From contig NC_017167.1 of assembly GCF_000219875.1 (NCBI RefSeq), positions 972,765-1,036,764 of the forward strand: a stretch of DNA of 64,000 bases, written 5' to 3'. A program made the position numbers and the translations under genes. Source of the DNA: Alicyclobacillus acidocaldarius subsp. acidocaldarius Tc-4-1. GTDB taxonomy: Bacteria > Bacillota > Bacilli > Alicyclobacillales > Alicyclobacillaceae. The notes beneath the pieces were generated by a model that was given only the letters and a program-made list of their open reading frames with translations, ran no database searches and was not told the origin of the DNA. How positions within the stretch are numbered: position 1 is the first letter of the stretch; each line of letters begins with the position of its first letter. Below, piece by piece: positions 1-13,382 of the stretch.

Positions 1-1848
1 GGCATGAAGCAGAAGCTCGCCGTCGCATCCGCGCTCGCCATGGACGCGGATCTCGTCATCCTCGACGAGCCGACCGCGAATCTGGATCCCGATTCGCGCC
101 GCCACGTCTACGACGTCATCCGCCGCCTGAAGGAGGCGGGGAAGACGGTGATGGTCATCGAGCACCGGTACGAGCCGTTCCTCGATGTTGCGGACGCGGT
201 GGTGGAGCTTGCGCCGGGCGGGCGCGTGCGGACCATGTATCGACCGGAGGAGGCGCCGCGCCGCGCGCCGCGGCAAAGGCGCCGCGCTGCGACGCTGCGC
301 GCGGACGAAGCGCCTGTGCTCGAGGCGCGCCGCCTCACCCTCCGATATGGTGAGCGCGACGTGTGGCGGGACGTTAACCTTTCGGTCCGGCCCGGCGAGT
401 GGCTCGCAGTGTTGGGGCCAAATGGCGCTGGCAAGTCGTCGCTGCTTGAGGTGCTCGCGGGACTCCGGCGGCCCACGTCGGGCGAGGTGCGCTACCGGGG
501 CGAGCTGGTTCACCGGATGCCGGCGAAGGCCCGCTACGGGCGCATTGCCTATGCCTTTCAAAACCCGGAGTACCAGTTCTTGTACGAGCGCGTGGCGGAC
601 GAAATCGCCGGGCGCGTGCTCGGGGACCAGGTGCCGGACGACGTGGAGCGCGAGCTTCAGGCGTTTGGGCTTGCGGGCTGCGCCCATCTGTCGCCGTTTG
701 GCATCAGCCAGGGGCAGAAGCGGCGACTCGCCATGGCCGTCATGATGCGCCAAGGCGCGGACGTGTGGCTCGTCGACGAGCCCACCTATGGCCAAGACGA
801 GGCGTCGGAGCGAATGATCCTCGAAAGGCTCGATGCGCTTTGCGAGGCGGGCAAGGCCGTGATCGCCGTGACGCACGATCTGGATCTCGTCGCGGCTCAC
901 GCGGATCGGGTGATGGTGCTGGCGGATGGGGGCGTGTTGTACGACGGGCCGCCGGAGGCGTTGCTGCGAAATCAAGAGCTGTTGCGGCGGGCGCGCCTAG
1001 ATGAGACGGCGCCCGTGGAGCGAAGCTCTGTGCAAGCCGACGAGGGTGTGCCCGAGCGCGAGGCGGGCGTTCCGCCCGCGAAGGCGCCATCGTCCGGGCG
1101 CCGGGCGAGATCTCCCCTGCGGCGCTGGCACCCCGATGTGAAGGCCGCCGCGCTTTTGTGCGTCGCAGCGGTCGCGCTTTGTGCGCGCACGTTTGCCGAG
1201 GAGGGGTGGATCTGGGCGCTCGTCGGCGCGCTGGCCTTCGCTTTCGGCTGGCTGTCGCCGTGGAAGCTCGTCAAGCGCCTGTCGCCGCTTTTGCTGATTT
1301 ATGCGGTGTACTTGTGGGCCTTTGCGGCCAATGCAGCGGCGCCGCCGGGTACGCGCGTGGTGCACTGGCTCTGGTTTGACCTGAGTGGGTACGGCTTCAG
1401 GCAGGGGCTGCTCGTCGTGCTGCGGACCTTCGCGACGGTGGTCCTCGCGTACGTGCTCGTCGCCACGACGGACGGCACCGATTTCATGGTCGGCCTGTCG
1501 CAGTCGTTCCACCTGCCGCCCAAACTGTCGTATGGCGCCATGGCCGGCACAGGCTTTCTCGGCCGCTTCAAGCACGATCTCGACGTCTTCCGCATGGCGC
1601 GCCGCGTGCGCGGGCGGGAGGGCTGGTGGCTTCTTCGCCCGGTCCGATACGCTCTTCCACTTCTCGCGCAATCCATCCGGGTGAGCGAGCGGCTCGCCAT
1701 CGCCATGGAGGCGCGGGGATTCTTCGGGCCGCCCGCCGAGCGATGGGACGCGAGGACGTACTGGCGCCACATTCGGCTTCGGGCGGTGGACGTCATCGCG
1801 GCAGGGGCTGTGGTGGCCGCCGCGGTCGCGTGCCTGTGGGCGCATTGA
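1..1848 (+). CDS. ECF transporter fusion: ATPase-ATPase-EcfT (5' end outside window)
   Basis: This is the energy-coupling module of an ECF-type vitamin or metal importer, with three parts in one polypeptide. The first ABC ATPase enters the window at its signature region (GMKQKLA), followed by Walker B (LVILDEP) and a switch histidine (VIEHR). A second ABC domain has Walker A GPNGAGKSS, signature ISQGQKRR and Walker B VWLVDEP, but its signature is degenerate. The last 240 or so residues have several membrane helices and the EcfT coupling motif (AMEARGFFG, with Ala-Arg-Gly). The gene stays open to base 1, so its start and the substrate-binding S component are not visible. In most genomes the two EcfA proteins and EcfT are separate. 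The substrate cannot be told from the sequence. Confidence 0.9.
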   Translation, partial: GMKQKLAVASALAMDADLVILDEPTANLDPDSRRHVYDVIRRLKEAGKTVMVIEHRYEPFLDVADAVVELAPGGRVRTMYRPEEAPRRAPRQRRRAATLRADEAPVLEARRLTLRYGERDVWRDVNLSVRPGEWLAVLGPNGAGKSSLLEVLAGLRRPTSGEVRYRGELVHRMPAKARYGRIAYAFQNPEYQFLYERVADEIAGRVLGDQVPDDVERELQAFGLAGCAHLSPFGISQGQKRRLAMAVMMRQGADVWLVDEPTYGQDEASERMILERLDALCEAGKAVIAVTHDLDLVAAHADRVMVLADGGVLYDGPPEALLRNQELLRRARLDETAPVERSSVQADEGVPEREAGVPPAKAPSSGRRARSPLRRWHPDVKAAALLCVAAVALCARTFAEEGWIWALVGALAFAFGWLSPWKLVKRLSPLLLIYAVYLWAFAANAAAPPGTRVVHWLWFDLSGYGFRQGLLVVLRTFATVVLAYVLVATTDGTDFMVGLSQSFHLPPKLSYGAMAGTGFLGRFKHDLDVFRMARRVRGREGWWLLRPVRYALPLLAQSIRVSERLAIAMEARGFFGPPAERWDARTYWRHIRLRAVDVIAAGAVVAAAVACLWAH

Positions 1849-1870
1849 GGCCCGGATATCGCCGGGCCTC
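1847..1870 (+). other. Hairpin at end of the ECF gene
   Basis: A perfect 9-bp inverted repeat (GAGGCCCGG / CCGGGCCTC, 6-nt loop) begins inside the stop codon. No T-run follows, so it may stabilise the mRNA 3' end or terminate weakly. Confidence 0.5.
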
Positions 1871-1949
1871 GGCCATGATGAACTTGTCCGGACGACTTGG
1901 CGAACGGTGGCCGCGAGGCCACACTTCCCACGGACAAGAGCGGAATTTG

Positions 1950-1958
1950 TGGTATCAT
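1950..1958 (+). promoter_or_regulatory. Candidate extended -10 promoter for transketolase
   Basis: TGGTATCAT fits an extended -10 element (TGnTATAAT). It lies about 40 bases before the transketolase start. No good -35 box is visible. Confidence 0.4.
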
Positions 1959-1995
1959 AGGAACGTCGGCTGAAAACATGGAGTGGGAGTGGGAC

Positions 1996-3993
1996 ATGAT
2001 GCCCTTCACAGAGGTCGATCAACTGGCAGTCAACACGATTCGCACGCTGTCGATTGACGCGGTCGAGCGGGCGAACTCCGGCCATCCGGGCCTGCCGATG
2101 GGCGCAGCGCCGATGGCCTACGTGCTTTGGACAAGGTTCCTGAAGCACAATCCTGCGAATCCGAAGTGGGTGGACCGGGATCGGTTTGTGCTGTCCGCGG
2201 GCCACGGGTCGATGTTGCTCTACTCACTGCTGCACCTGTCCGGCTACGACGTCACGCTGGAGGATCTCAAACAGTTCCGCCAGTGGGGCTCCAAGACGCC
2301 GGGTCATCCGGAGTACGGGCACACGCCGGGCGTCGAGGCGACCACAGGTCCCTTGGGGCAGGGCATCGCGATGGCGGTCGGCATGGCGATGGCGGAGCGG
2401 TTCCTGGCGGCGAAGTTCAACCGCGACGGGCACAACGTGATCGATCACTATACATATGTCCTGTGCGGCGACGGGGACTTGATGGAAGGGATCAGCGCGG
2501 AGGCCAGTTCGCTGGCGGGGCACCTGAAGCTGAACCGCCTCATCGTGCTCTACGACTCCAACAGCATCTCCCTCGACGGCCCCACCGATTGGGCGTTCAC
2601 CGAGGACGTGAAGAAGCGGTACGAAGCGTACGGGTGGAACGTGCTGCGCGTCGAGGACGGCAACAACCTCGAGGAGATTGAGGCGGCCATCGCCAAGGCG
2701 AGGTCGTTTACGAATGCGCCGACGCTGATTGAAGTGCGGACCATCATCGGGTACGGCGCGCCGAAGAAGCAGGGGACGGCCAGCGCGCACGGCAGCCCGC
2801 TCGGCAAGGAAGAGGCGCAGGCCGCCAAGGCCGCGTACGGCTGGCACTACGAAGAGGAGTTCTACGTGCCGGACGAGGTGCGCAAGCTGTTCGCCGAGGT
2901 GAAGGAGAAGGGCGCGAAGGCGGAGGCGGCGTGGAACGAGGCCTTCCAGGCGTACGCCAAGGCGCATGCCGATCTCGCCCGGACCTTCGAGCAGGCGTTC
3001 GCGGGCAAGGTCGATGTCGACTTCGACAAGGTGCTGCCGGAGTTCAACGAGGCCATCGCCACGCGCGAGGCGTTCGGCAAGGTCGTCAACGCCATTGCCC
3101 CGCACATTCCGACGCTGCTCGGCGGATCGGCTGACTTGTCGAAGTCGAACAACACGATGATCAAGGACGAAGATCACTTCAAGGCGCCGGATTACGCGGG
3201 CAAGAACGTGTTTTACGGCGTCCGCGAGCACGCGATGGGTGCGATGATGAACGGCATCTGCCTGCACGGCGGCGTGTTCCCCTACGCGGGCACGTTCCTC
3301 GTGTTCGTCGACTATCTGCGCCCGGCGGTTCGCCTCGCGGCCCTCATGCAGCAGCCGTCACTCTTCGTCCTCACGCACGACTCCATCGCCGTCGGCGAGG
3401 ACGGACCGACGCACGAGCCCATCGAACAGCTGCCGTCGCTTCGCGCCATCCCCGGGCTGCGCGTGTTCCGCCCCGCGGACGGCACTGAGACGGCGCTCGC
3501 GGTGAAATACGCGCTGACGCACCGCGACAAGCCCGTGGCGCTCGCGCTCACCCGCCAGAAGGTGCCGACACTCGTGGAAGTGAAGGCGCACAAGGGCGAC
3601 TTCGATCGCGGCGGGTACATCGTCTTCCAGCACGAGGATGGCTCCGATCTCGCGCTTTTGGCTTCCGGGTCCGAGGTCCAGCTCGTGCTCGAGGCGGGCA
3701 AGCGGCTCGCGCAGGAGGGCGTGAAGGTGCGGGTCCTCTCGTTCCCGTCCATCGACGTGTTCCTGGAGCAAGACGCATCCTATCGCGAGTCGGTGCTGCC
3801 AAGCGCGCTGCGCAAGCGCCTCGCGGTGGAGATGGCGCACCCGATGAGCTGGTACCAGTTCGTCGGCCTCGATGGCAAGGTGCTCGGCATCGACCGATTC
3901 GGCGCCTCGGCACCCGGCGATGTCGTCGTGCGCGAGTACGGCTTCACGGTCGATCACGTCTACGAACTGGCCAAAGAGCTCATTGGGCGTTGA
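1996..3993 (+). CDS. tkt: Transketolase
   Basis: Thiamine-diphosphate enzyme of the non-oxidative pentose phosphate pathway that moves two-carbon ketol units between sugar phosphates. Its 665 residues match the family. Visible motifs are [15 protein letters not shown] near the N-terminus, the ThDP-binding GDGDLMEG with a downstream [10 protein letters not shown], and the pyrimidine-domain motifs GVREHAMG and GEDGPTHEP. The start at 1996 follows GGGAGTGGGAC; ATGs at 1978 and 1999 are alternatives. It is apparently a single-gene transcript closed by the terminator at 4018. Confidence 0.95.
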   Translation: MMPFTEVDQLAVNTIRTLSIDAVERANSGHPGLPMGAAPMAYVLWTRFLKHNPANPKWVDRDRFVLSAGHGSMLLYSLLHLSGYDVTLEDLKQFRQWGSKTPGHPEYGHTPGVEATTGPLGQGIAMAVGMAMAERFLAAKFNRDGHNVIDHYTYVLCGDGDLMEGISAEASSLAGHLKLNRLIVLYDSNSISLDGPTDWAFTEDVKKRYEAYGWNVLRVEDGNNLEEIEAAIAKARSFTNAPTLIEVRTIIGYGAPKKQGTASAHGSPLGKEEAQAAKAAYGWHYEEEFYVPDEVRKLFAEVKEKGAKAEAAWNEAFQAYAKAHADLARTFEQAFAGKVDVDFDKVLPEFNEAIATREAFGKVVNAIAPHIPTLLGGSADLSKSNNTMIKDEDHFKAPDYAGKNVFYGVREHAMGAMMNGICLHGGVFPYAGTFLVFVDYLRPAVRLAALMQQPSLFVLTHDSIAVGEDGPTHEPIEQLPSLRAIPGLRVFRPADGTETALAVKYALTHRDKPVALALTRQKVPTLVEVKAHKGDFDRGGYIVFQHEDGSDLALLASGSEVQLVLEAGKRLAQEGVKVRVLSFPSIDVFLEQDASYRESVLPSALRKRLAVEMAHPMSWYQFVGLDGKVLGIDRFGASAPGDVVVREYGFTVDHVYELAKELIGR

Positions 3994-4017
3994 AAGACCG
4001 GGATTGTTGAAACGGGT

Positions 4018-4060
4018 CATCCGACCGGACGCTTTGGTCCGGTGGATGGCCTTTTATTTT
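4018..4060 (+). terminator. Rho-independent terminator after tkt
   Basis: The arms CATCCGACCGGAC and GTCCGGTGGATG pair with one bulged base across a short loop. A T-rich stretch (CCTTTTATTTT) follows. Confidence 0.8.
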
Positions 4061-4071
4061 GGGTAGAGAGA

Positions 4072-4308
4072 TTATAAACCTCGAAGTTCTTTGCCCATTT
4101 TCTGAATGACATCATTCGCAATCACCCAACATCGAAGTGCAGAGCGGTCCCGGAAGCCACAAAGAAAAGCAAGACCGCTTGCTCCAAACGCCAACACCGA
4201 AAAACACACCAGAACCAGCAGCCAAAGAAACCATCGAAGGGATGGAAAAGGGTTGTCATTCATCGAACGCAAGCAAAAATTCGATGCAAAAACAGGATGT
4301 ATGCTCAT
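4072..4308 (-). CDS. Small membrane protein, function unknown
   Basis: A 78-residue protein with a strong hydrophobic segment (WFLWLLVLVCFSVLAFGASG) and a short cytoplasm-like tail. Its ATG overlaps the stop codon of the preceding minus-strand gene as ATGA, suggesting translational coupling. A second possible start lies at 4263. I do not recognise a family. The DNA here is clearly more AT-rich than its surroundings, which may mean recent acquisition. Confidence 0.45.
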   Translation of the reverse strand: MSIHPVFASNFCLRSMNDNPFPSLRWFLWLLVLVCFSVLAFGASGLAFLCGFRDRSALRCWVIANDVIQKMGKELRGL

Positions 4309-4568
4309 ATACTGACTCGAAGAAAGACAAAGAAATCCCTTAACGTCGGCAACCTCATTCTGCCGAGATGGATAAAGTCCCGCGCGAAAGGAACTGAAAA
4401 GGCGTTTGCCAATACGGGCATCAACACGACAAACATTGGGGCAATGACTCCGTACGTTGAATTCGTAATGGGTCCGTAATTGACGAAGGAACTCACCAAT
4501 TCTTCGGCAACGGTCCATAAAGCCGCGACGACCATGGGAACCAGATACCTGTACAACACAGTCATCAT
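4305..4568 (-). CDS. Small two-helix membrane protein, function unknown
   Basis: An 87-residue protein with two likely membrane helices (YLVPMVVAALWTVAEELV and YGVIAPMFVVLMPVLANAF) and a basic C-terminus. The start at 4568 is chosen because GGAAG sits five bases upstream. It is the first gene of a two-gene unit; the second starts within its stop codon. No family was recognised. The pair has the size of toxin, holin or peptide-export partners, but nothing in the sequence proves such a role. Confidence 0.45.
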   Translation of the reverse strand: MMTVLYRYLVPMVVAALWTVAEELVSSFVNYGPITNSTYGVIAPMFVVLMPVLANAFSVPFARDFIHLGRMRLPTLRDFFVFLRVSI

Positions 4569-4760
4569 GGACACTTCCAGTTCTTCATTCTGCATGCTTT
4601 GTACATACCACACCAATGAATTTCCTGTACATCGATCAAGTGATACTTGTGCGTGTCAGCTTGCATGCACGCAGACGAGAGAACGAAGAAGGACTTCACC
4701 CAGCCTCCCGGATGGATACATGTACACAGGGACGGCTGGGGAAGTCCACGAGCGGTTCCA

Positions 4761-5649
4761 TCAAGCTCGCTTTCCCCCATAGTGCTGCGTCACAATGGCA
4801 ATAAACGCCTTCGTCAGTTCCTCGTGCTCAATGGCATCCGGATACGCCAGGAAGGTAGGCCGGCAGAAGTGCGGATCCGACAAGGGGATGGCCACCACAC
4901 CCCTTGGCTTCGGCGTCGTGCAGCGTGCGCCGGGGCAGGAGCGAGATGCCGAGCCCCTGCGCTACCATCGCTTTGATCCCGTCGATGGAATCGAGCTCCA
5001 TGCGCACGTCTGGATACACGTTGTACTTGGCGAGGAGCATCGCGATGCGCCGCCGGAACGGCGCCGTGGTGTCCGCAAACGCGATAAAGGGTTCCTCTGC
5101 GAGCGCGCCGATGGACGGGAGGTCGTGCACAAACCGATGGCCGCGCGGAACGACGAGATCGATGGCGTCCGGCGGATATTCGATGAGCCGCACGCGCGGG
5201 TGGTGGATGGGCTCACCGAGAAAGCAGAAGTCCACCTGGTTTCCGATGAGCGCCTCGACCATGTCCTCGTACATGCCCATTCGGACCTGCAGGCGCACTT
5301 CGGCCACCTGCAGAATCTGATGGAGGCACTTCGGCACGTCGGTGGAGACGAAGGCGCGTCCACTCATGACGCGGAGCGTCCGCACCGCGCGCTTGGAAGG
5401 CTCGAGCATTCGGCGCTCGAGGTCCACCATGCGCTCCGCGAGCGGGTAAATGCGTTTGCCCTCCTCCGTCAGCTGGACGCCGCCCGGCGTGCGGGTAAAG
5501 AGCTGGCAACCGAGATCGCGCTCCAGCCGCTGCAGGCGGTTTGTCACGGTGGATTGGGACATGTAGAGTTGATCCGCGGTGCGCGAGATGGATCGGTTGC
5601 GCGCCACTGCGAGAAACAGCTCCAGATCTTTCGTTTCCAAGCGCTCCAC
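4761..5649 (-). pseudogene. LysR-family transcriptional regulator, frameshifted near its C-terminus
   Basis: The N-terminus has the LysR winged helix-turn-helix (ISRTADQLYMSQSTVTNRLQ), followed by a substrate-binding domain. The open frame gives 273 residues and ends in an unnatural tail. Dropping one G from the G4 run (plus-strand C4, 4900-4903) continues in a family-like way (GVVAIPLSDPHFCRPTFLAY) to a stop at 4761 and gives 295 residues, the usual size. The GTG start at 5649 lies just after the mnmA stop; a TTG at 5640 has better Shine-Dalgarno spacing. The gene may be damaged, or the extra base may be a sequence error. The effector and targets are unknown. Confidence 0.8.
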
Positions 5650-5652
5650 TCC

Positions 5653-7765
<2,113 letters not shown>

Positions 7766-7783
7766 CTATGGAGCGGAAGGGCA

Positions 7784-8110
7784 TCAGGTGATCTCGACCA
7801 CGGATTCGACCACCCAGATGCCGCCGGGGCCCTGTTTGACGGGCTGATACAGGCGAACCAGGTAGACGCAATCGCGGTGCTTGACGCGCACCACCGCGTG
7901 CATGAGCCCGCTGTCCGCGTCGCGGTACTGTTCGACCAACGTGTAGATGTCGTTCATTCGAAACCCCAGATGGCGCGTCCCCACCTCCTGCGCGGTTCGG
8001 ACGGGGCTTAAGCGCCATAGATTTTGGCCGTGATCGACGGCCTCTTGAATGCGACGGAAGTCCTCGCCTGGAATCGCGACGTGACCCGTGACGACCTCGG
8101 GGCATGGCAT
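7784..8110 (-). CDS. Conserved-looking hypothetical protein
   Basis: A 108-residue soluble protein with no signal peptide or membrane segment. The start at 8110 is supported by AAGGAGG nine bases upstream; longer in-frame starts lack a site. The C-terminal half (ARG/TYR-rich, ending GGIWVVESVVEIT) looks like a small beta-rich domain. It lies alone between two plus-strand transcription units. I do not recognise the family. Confidence 0.6.
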   Translation of the reverse strand: MPCPEVVTGHVAIPGEDFRRIQEAVDHGQNLWRLSPVRTAQEVGTRHLGFRMNDIYTLVEQYRDADSGLMHAVVRVKHRDCVYLVRLYQPVKQGPGGIWVVESVVEIT

Positions 8111-8218
8111 GACGAGCATCCTCCTTCGCGCGGGGCAACTGTACAGTTCAGCGTATGGCATTCTGACGAACGCCGACACGACGGTCGCCCAACTGCCTTG
8201 AAAGGGTGTGAGCAAGCG

Positions 8219-9004
8219 ATGGCAATCGACGGACGTGGTAAAGTCGCAGTGGTGACGGGTGCGTCGAGCGGCATCGGCCGACAGACGGCTCTAGCGCTCG
8301 CGCGCGCAGGTTTTGACGTGGCGGTGGGGGCGCGGCGCAAGGAGCGCCTCGCCGATCTCGTCGACGAGATCGCCCGGGAGACGGGGAAGGCCGCGTACGC
8401 GGCGGCGCTCGACGTGACGAGCGTGCCAAGTATCGACGCGTTCGTGCAAGGTGTCATCGGGCACTTCGGCGTGGTGCATGTCCTCGTGAACAACGCAGGG
8501 AAGGCCTTGGGGCGGGATCCGGTGGAAACCGCGGACGAGGCCGATTGGCAGGAGATGCTCGACACGAACGTGATGGGGCTCATGCGGATGACGAAGCGTT
8601 TCCTGCCCCACATCGTGGCCTCCGGCGACGGCCACATCGTCAACCTCGGCTCCATCGCGGGCCACGAGTCGTACGCTGGGGGCAGCGTGTACTGCGCGAC
8701 GAAGTTCGCGGTCCGGGCCATCACCGAGGCGCTGCGCCACGAGCTGCTGGGCAAGCCGGTGCGCGTGACGTCCATTGATCCGGGCATGGTGGAGACGGAG
8801 TTCAGCTTGGTCCGTTTTCACGGCGACGCCGCCGAGGCCGCCAAGGTGTACCAGGGCGTCCGGCCGCTCACGGCGGACGACATCGCGGACTGCATCGTGT
8901 TTGCGGTCACGCGGCCGGCGCACGTGAACATCGACGAGATGATTGTGACGTCCATCGATCAAGCGGGCGCCCGCGTGTTCCACCGAAGGGGGACGCCGTC
9001 GTGA
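8219..9004 (+). CDS. SDR-family NAD(P)-dependent oxidoreductase (YdfG-like)
   Basis: Classical short-chain dehydrogenase/reductase of 261 residues. The Rossmann motif TGASSGIG is near the N-terminus, NNAG follows, and the catalytic Ser-Tyr-Lys is present (LGSIAG ... YCATKFA). The order and length resemble the YdfG 3-hydroxy acid dehydrogenase group, but the substrate cannot be assigned. It opens a run of five plus-strand genes. Its TGA overlaps the GTG start of the sulfurtransferase, so the two are translationally coupled. Confidence 0.85.
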   Translation: MAIDGRGKVAVVTGASSGIGRQTALALARAGFDVAVGARRKERLADLVDEIARETGKAAYAAALDVTSVPSIDAFVQGVIGHFGVVHVLVNNAGKALGRDPVETADEADWQEMLDTNVMGLMRMTKRFLPHIVASGDGHIVNLGSIAGHESYAGGSVYCATKFAVRAITEALRHELLGKPVRVTSIDPGMVETEFSLVRFHGDAAEAAKVYQGVRPLTADDIADCIVFAVTRPAHVNIDEMIVTSIDQAGARVFHRRGTPS

Positions 9005-9855
9005 AGGCACTTCTGATGCAACCGGACGATCTCGCCGCGCGGCTCGGCCAGGACGAGCTCGCCGTCTTTGACTGCCGGTTTCAGCTGTCGGACCCGGAGG
9101 CTGGAGAGCGCGCGTATCGGGAGGCGCACATTCCCGGCGCGTACTATCTCCACCTCGACCGGGATCTGTCTTCGCCTCCACGCGAACACGGCGGGCGCCA
9201 TCCGTTGCCCGATTGGAACCGGTTCGCCGCGCGGCTTTCGGCGTGCGGCGTGCGGCCGCAATCCACTGTGGTGGTCTACGACGCGGGCGAGGGGATGGCG
9301 GCGCGGGCGTGGTGGCTGATGCGGCACATCGGGCTTGCGGACGTGCGGATCCTCGATGGTGGGTGGAAGCGATGGACGAGAGAAAACAGGCCGGTGACGC
9401 CTGAGGTGCCCGAGTCTCGGCCGGGCGGCGTGGAAGTTCGGCTGCGCGACGGGGAGACGGTCGACGTCGACGAGGTGCGTCGGGGACTGCGCGAGGGAAG
9501 CCTCGTGCTCGTCGACGCGCGCAGCCCCGAGCGGTACCGAGGGGATGTGGAACCCATCGATCCGAAAGCCGGGCATATCCCTGGCGCCTTGAACCATCCG
9601 TGGGAGCGGGGCCTGAAGGAAGACGGCACGTGGCGTTCGCCCGAAGAGCAGCGCGCTCGCTTTGCAGATCTAGCGAAGTGCGGGAAGCCCATCGCTGTGT
9701 ACTGCGGATCGGGCGTGACGGCCTGTTCCACGCTCTTCGCGCTTGAACTCGCGGGCATCCCGGCGAAGCTGTATCCGGGGAGCTGGAGCGACTGGGTCTC
9801 GTACCCCGAAAATCCCGTCGCCACAGGGGATGAACCGGGGGCGTGGGCGCTATGA
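9001..9855 (+). CDS. Thiosulfate/3-mercaptopyruvate sulfurtransferase (two-domain rhodanese)
   Basis: Transfers a sulfane sulfur from thiosulfate or mercaptopyruvate to a thiol acceptor through a cysteine persulfide. The 284 residues hold two rhodanese domains. Only the second has the active-site loop CGSGVTAC, the usual arrangement. The CGSGVT loop is often linked to mercaptopyruvate-type enzymes. It sits between an SDR gene and the bacillithiol gene pair, with 4-base overlaps on both sides. That suggests the acceptor or product is tied to low-molecular-weight thiol metabolism (inference). Confidence 0.9.
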   Translation: MKALLMQPDDLAARLGQDELAVFDCRFQLSDPEAGERAYREAHIPGAYYLHLDRDLSSPPREHGGRHPLPDWNRFAARLSACGVRPQSTVVVYDAGEGMAARAWWLMRHIGLADVRILDGGWKRWTRENRPVTPEVPESRPGGVEVRLRDGETVDVDEVRRGLREGSLVLVDARSPERYRGDVEPIDPKAGHIPGALNHPWERGLKEDGTWRSPEEQRARFADLAKCGKPIAVYCGSGVTACSTLFALELAGIPAKLYPGSWSDWVSYPENPVATGDEPGAWAL

Positions 9856-10175
9856 GGACGCTTGGCGCCGCGGAGGCGAAGGAGCGTCTTGAGGCGTGGC
9901 GCGGCTCCCGGGTGTACGTGCACTTCGAGGTCAATCCGGAGGCGTACCTGCGCAACGCGAGCGCGACGCTCGACGAGGTGGGCATGTTCGGCGACGGGCT
10001 GTACCGCCTGCATCTTCGCTTTCGCGATCCGGACGGCCTGCTCTACATCCAGGATGTGACCGAGTTTGTCGAAGACGGATCGGCGCTCGTCGCAATGGGC
10101 CTCGATGGCCAGAATCGCGTCCGGCAGACGCTGACCGTGAGCCTAGCGCCGCTCGACGTGGGAAAGGTGGGATGA
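9852..10175 (+). CDS. yojF: YojF family protein (DUF1806)
   Basis: A 107-residue protein of the YojF/DUF1806 family, which in Bacillus sits directly before bshB2. Its ATG overlaps the stop of the sulfurtransferase (ATGA). The motif-like stretches RVYVHFEVNPEAYLRN and GDGLYRLHLRFRDPDGLLY are visible. The molecular role is unknown; conserved pairing with BshB2 suggests a function in bacillithiol metabolism. Confidence 0.8.
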   Translation: MRTLGAAEAKERLEAWRGSRVYVHFEVNPEAYLRNASATLDEVGMFGDGLYRLHLRFRDPDGLLYIQDVTEFVEDGSALVAMGLDGQNRVRQTLTVSLAPLDVGKVG

Positions 10176-12089
<1,914 letters not shown>

Positions 12090-12093
12090 CCTA

Positions 12094-12133
12094 CAGGGTG
12101 GCCTGCGCGCTTGCCTCGCAGGAGGCCGCCCTG
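12094..12133. terminator. Hairpin between convergent genes
   Basis: CAGGGTGGCCT and AGGCCGCCCTG pair with one mismatch around an 18-nt loop, between the acyl-CoA dehydrogenase and a minus-strand gene. There is no clear T-run, so a terminator role is only likely. Confidence 0.35.
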
Positions 12134-12140
12134 GCCACGC

Positions 12141-12566
12141 TCAGGACGTCTTCTGTTTGGCAAAGTCGATGTAGCCGGCGCTTCCGTCCCGGTTGACAAA
12201 CAGGTCCACGGCCTCGTAGTCCTGCCCGTTGAATCGGATCTTGCCGTTCGAGGCGTACAGCACGCCCTCCGGCGTCTTCTGCTTCACGCCGATGCCGGGA
12301 AAGAGCAGTTGCTCGTGGCCATTCATGTACAGATTTGCCGTGTAGATCACCTGGCCGTTTTGCACGTGTTTCTCCAGGTTCCAGGCCTCGCCCACCGAAT
12401 TGGACGGAACGGCCTTCGCGGTCACGTGCACTCGGATCTCGCCGCCGGGCAGCTTGTCGTAGCTCGTCGGATACGGCACACTTCCTCCAATGCGGATTTT
12501 GAGCAACACGGCGGCGAGCACGACGATAAAGATCCAGAAGTACTGGCGAAAGCGGGCGTCGCGCAA
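12141..12566 (-). CDS. Membrane-anchored hypothetical protein
   Basis: A 141-residue protein with one N-terminal membrane helix (YFWIFIVVLAAVLLKI) followed by a predicted extracytoplasmic beta-rich domain. The TTG start at 12566 has AAGAAGG upstream. It begins 15 bases after the stop of the cyclophilin lipoprotein, so the two are probably one operon and may act together at the membrane surface. No family was recognised. Confidence 0.65.
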   Translation of the reverse strand: MRDARFRQYFWIFIVVLAAVLLKIRIGGSVPYPTSYDKLPGGEIRVHVTAKAVPSNSVGEAWNLEKHVQNGQVIYTANLYMNGHEQLLFPGIGVKQKTPEGVLYASNGKIRFNGQDYEAVDLFVNRDGSAGYIDFAKQKTS

Positions 12567-12581
12567 CGTCTCGCACCTTCT

Positions 12582-13316
12582 TCACGACTCTTGAATTTGA
12601 ATGGATTCGATGTACGCAGTCTTGAGCGGATAGCTGTCCTCCTGCGTGATGGGATTCGTGGTCACCGGAATGGCGGCGATCTTGTCGATCACGTCCATCC
12701 CCGAGATGACGCGCCCGAATTCCGTGTACCGGTTGTTGGGCGGCTGAAACACCTGCGTGTCATTCGCCGTGCAGATGAAAAACTGGCTGCCGCCCGTGTG
12801 CGGCTGGCCCGTGTTGGCCATGGCCACGATGCCCTTGGTAAACGGCACCTGGTGGCTCAGTTCGTCGGGGATGGTGTAGCCTGGGCCGCCCGTGCCGTCG
12901 TTGCGCGGATCGCCCGTCTGGATGACGAAGTTTTTCACGATGCGGAAAAACGTGCAGTCGTGATAGAAGTTGTGCTCCGCCAGGAACACGAAGTTGTTGA
13001 CGGTGACGGGCGCGTCCTTGGCAAACAGCTCGATGGTGAACGTCCCGTAATTGGTGTGCACAATGGCGTCATACGTCTTGTTCGGGTTGATGAACATCTT
13101 GGGCATGCTCGTCCACTGTTCAGTCGACGTGTGCAGATACGGCGGATTCGCCGTGTCGAGCGTCTGATTGCCCTCGTTCGACGCAGAATTTAGGGCGTTC
13201 GTGACGGTTTCATTCGACGTGCTTCCAGAAGTCGTGTTGTTGGCGGCCGTGCCGCAGCCCGTCAACGAGAGCAAAGCCGCGAACGACACGCCCGCGAGCA
13301 TGGTTCGACGTTTCAT
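12582..13316 (-). CDS. Cyclophilin-type peptidyl-prolyl isomerase lipoprotein
   Basis: A predicted surface lipoprotein that catalyses proline cis-trans isomerisation during folding of exported proteins. The signal peptide ends in the lipobox LTGC (Cys21), followed by a Ser/Thr/Asn-rich linker. A cyclophilin domain runs from about residue 85 (FFRIVKNFVIQTGDPRNDG, GSQFFICT). The 244-residue length fits secreted cyclophilins. It leads a two-gene minus-strand operon. Confidence 0.9.
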   Translation of the reverse strand: MKRRTMLAGVSFAALLSLTGCGTAANNTTSGSTSNETVTNALNSASNEGNQTLDTANPPYLHTSTEQWTSMPKMFINPNKTYDAIVHTNYGTFTIELFAKDAPVTVNNFVFLAEHNFYHDCTFFRIVKNFVIQTGDPRNDGTGGPGYTIPDELSHQVPFTKGIVAMANTGQPHTGGSQFFICTANDTQVFQPPNNRYTEFGRVISGMDVIDKIAAIPVTTNPITQEDSYPLKTAYIESIQIQES

Positions 13317-13382
13317 GGATCTGCCTCCTCATGAGCTTGAACCAACGCTCATCATATCACAAGCGCTATCATCGCCATGGTT

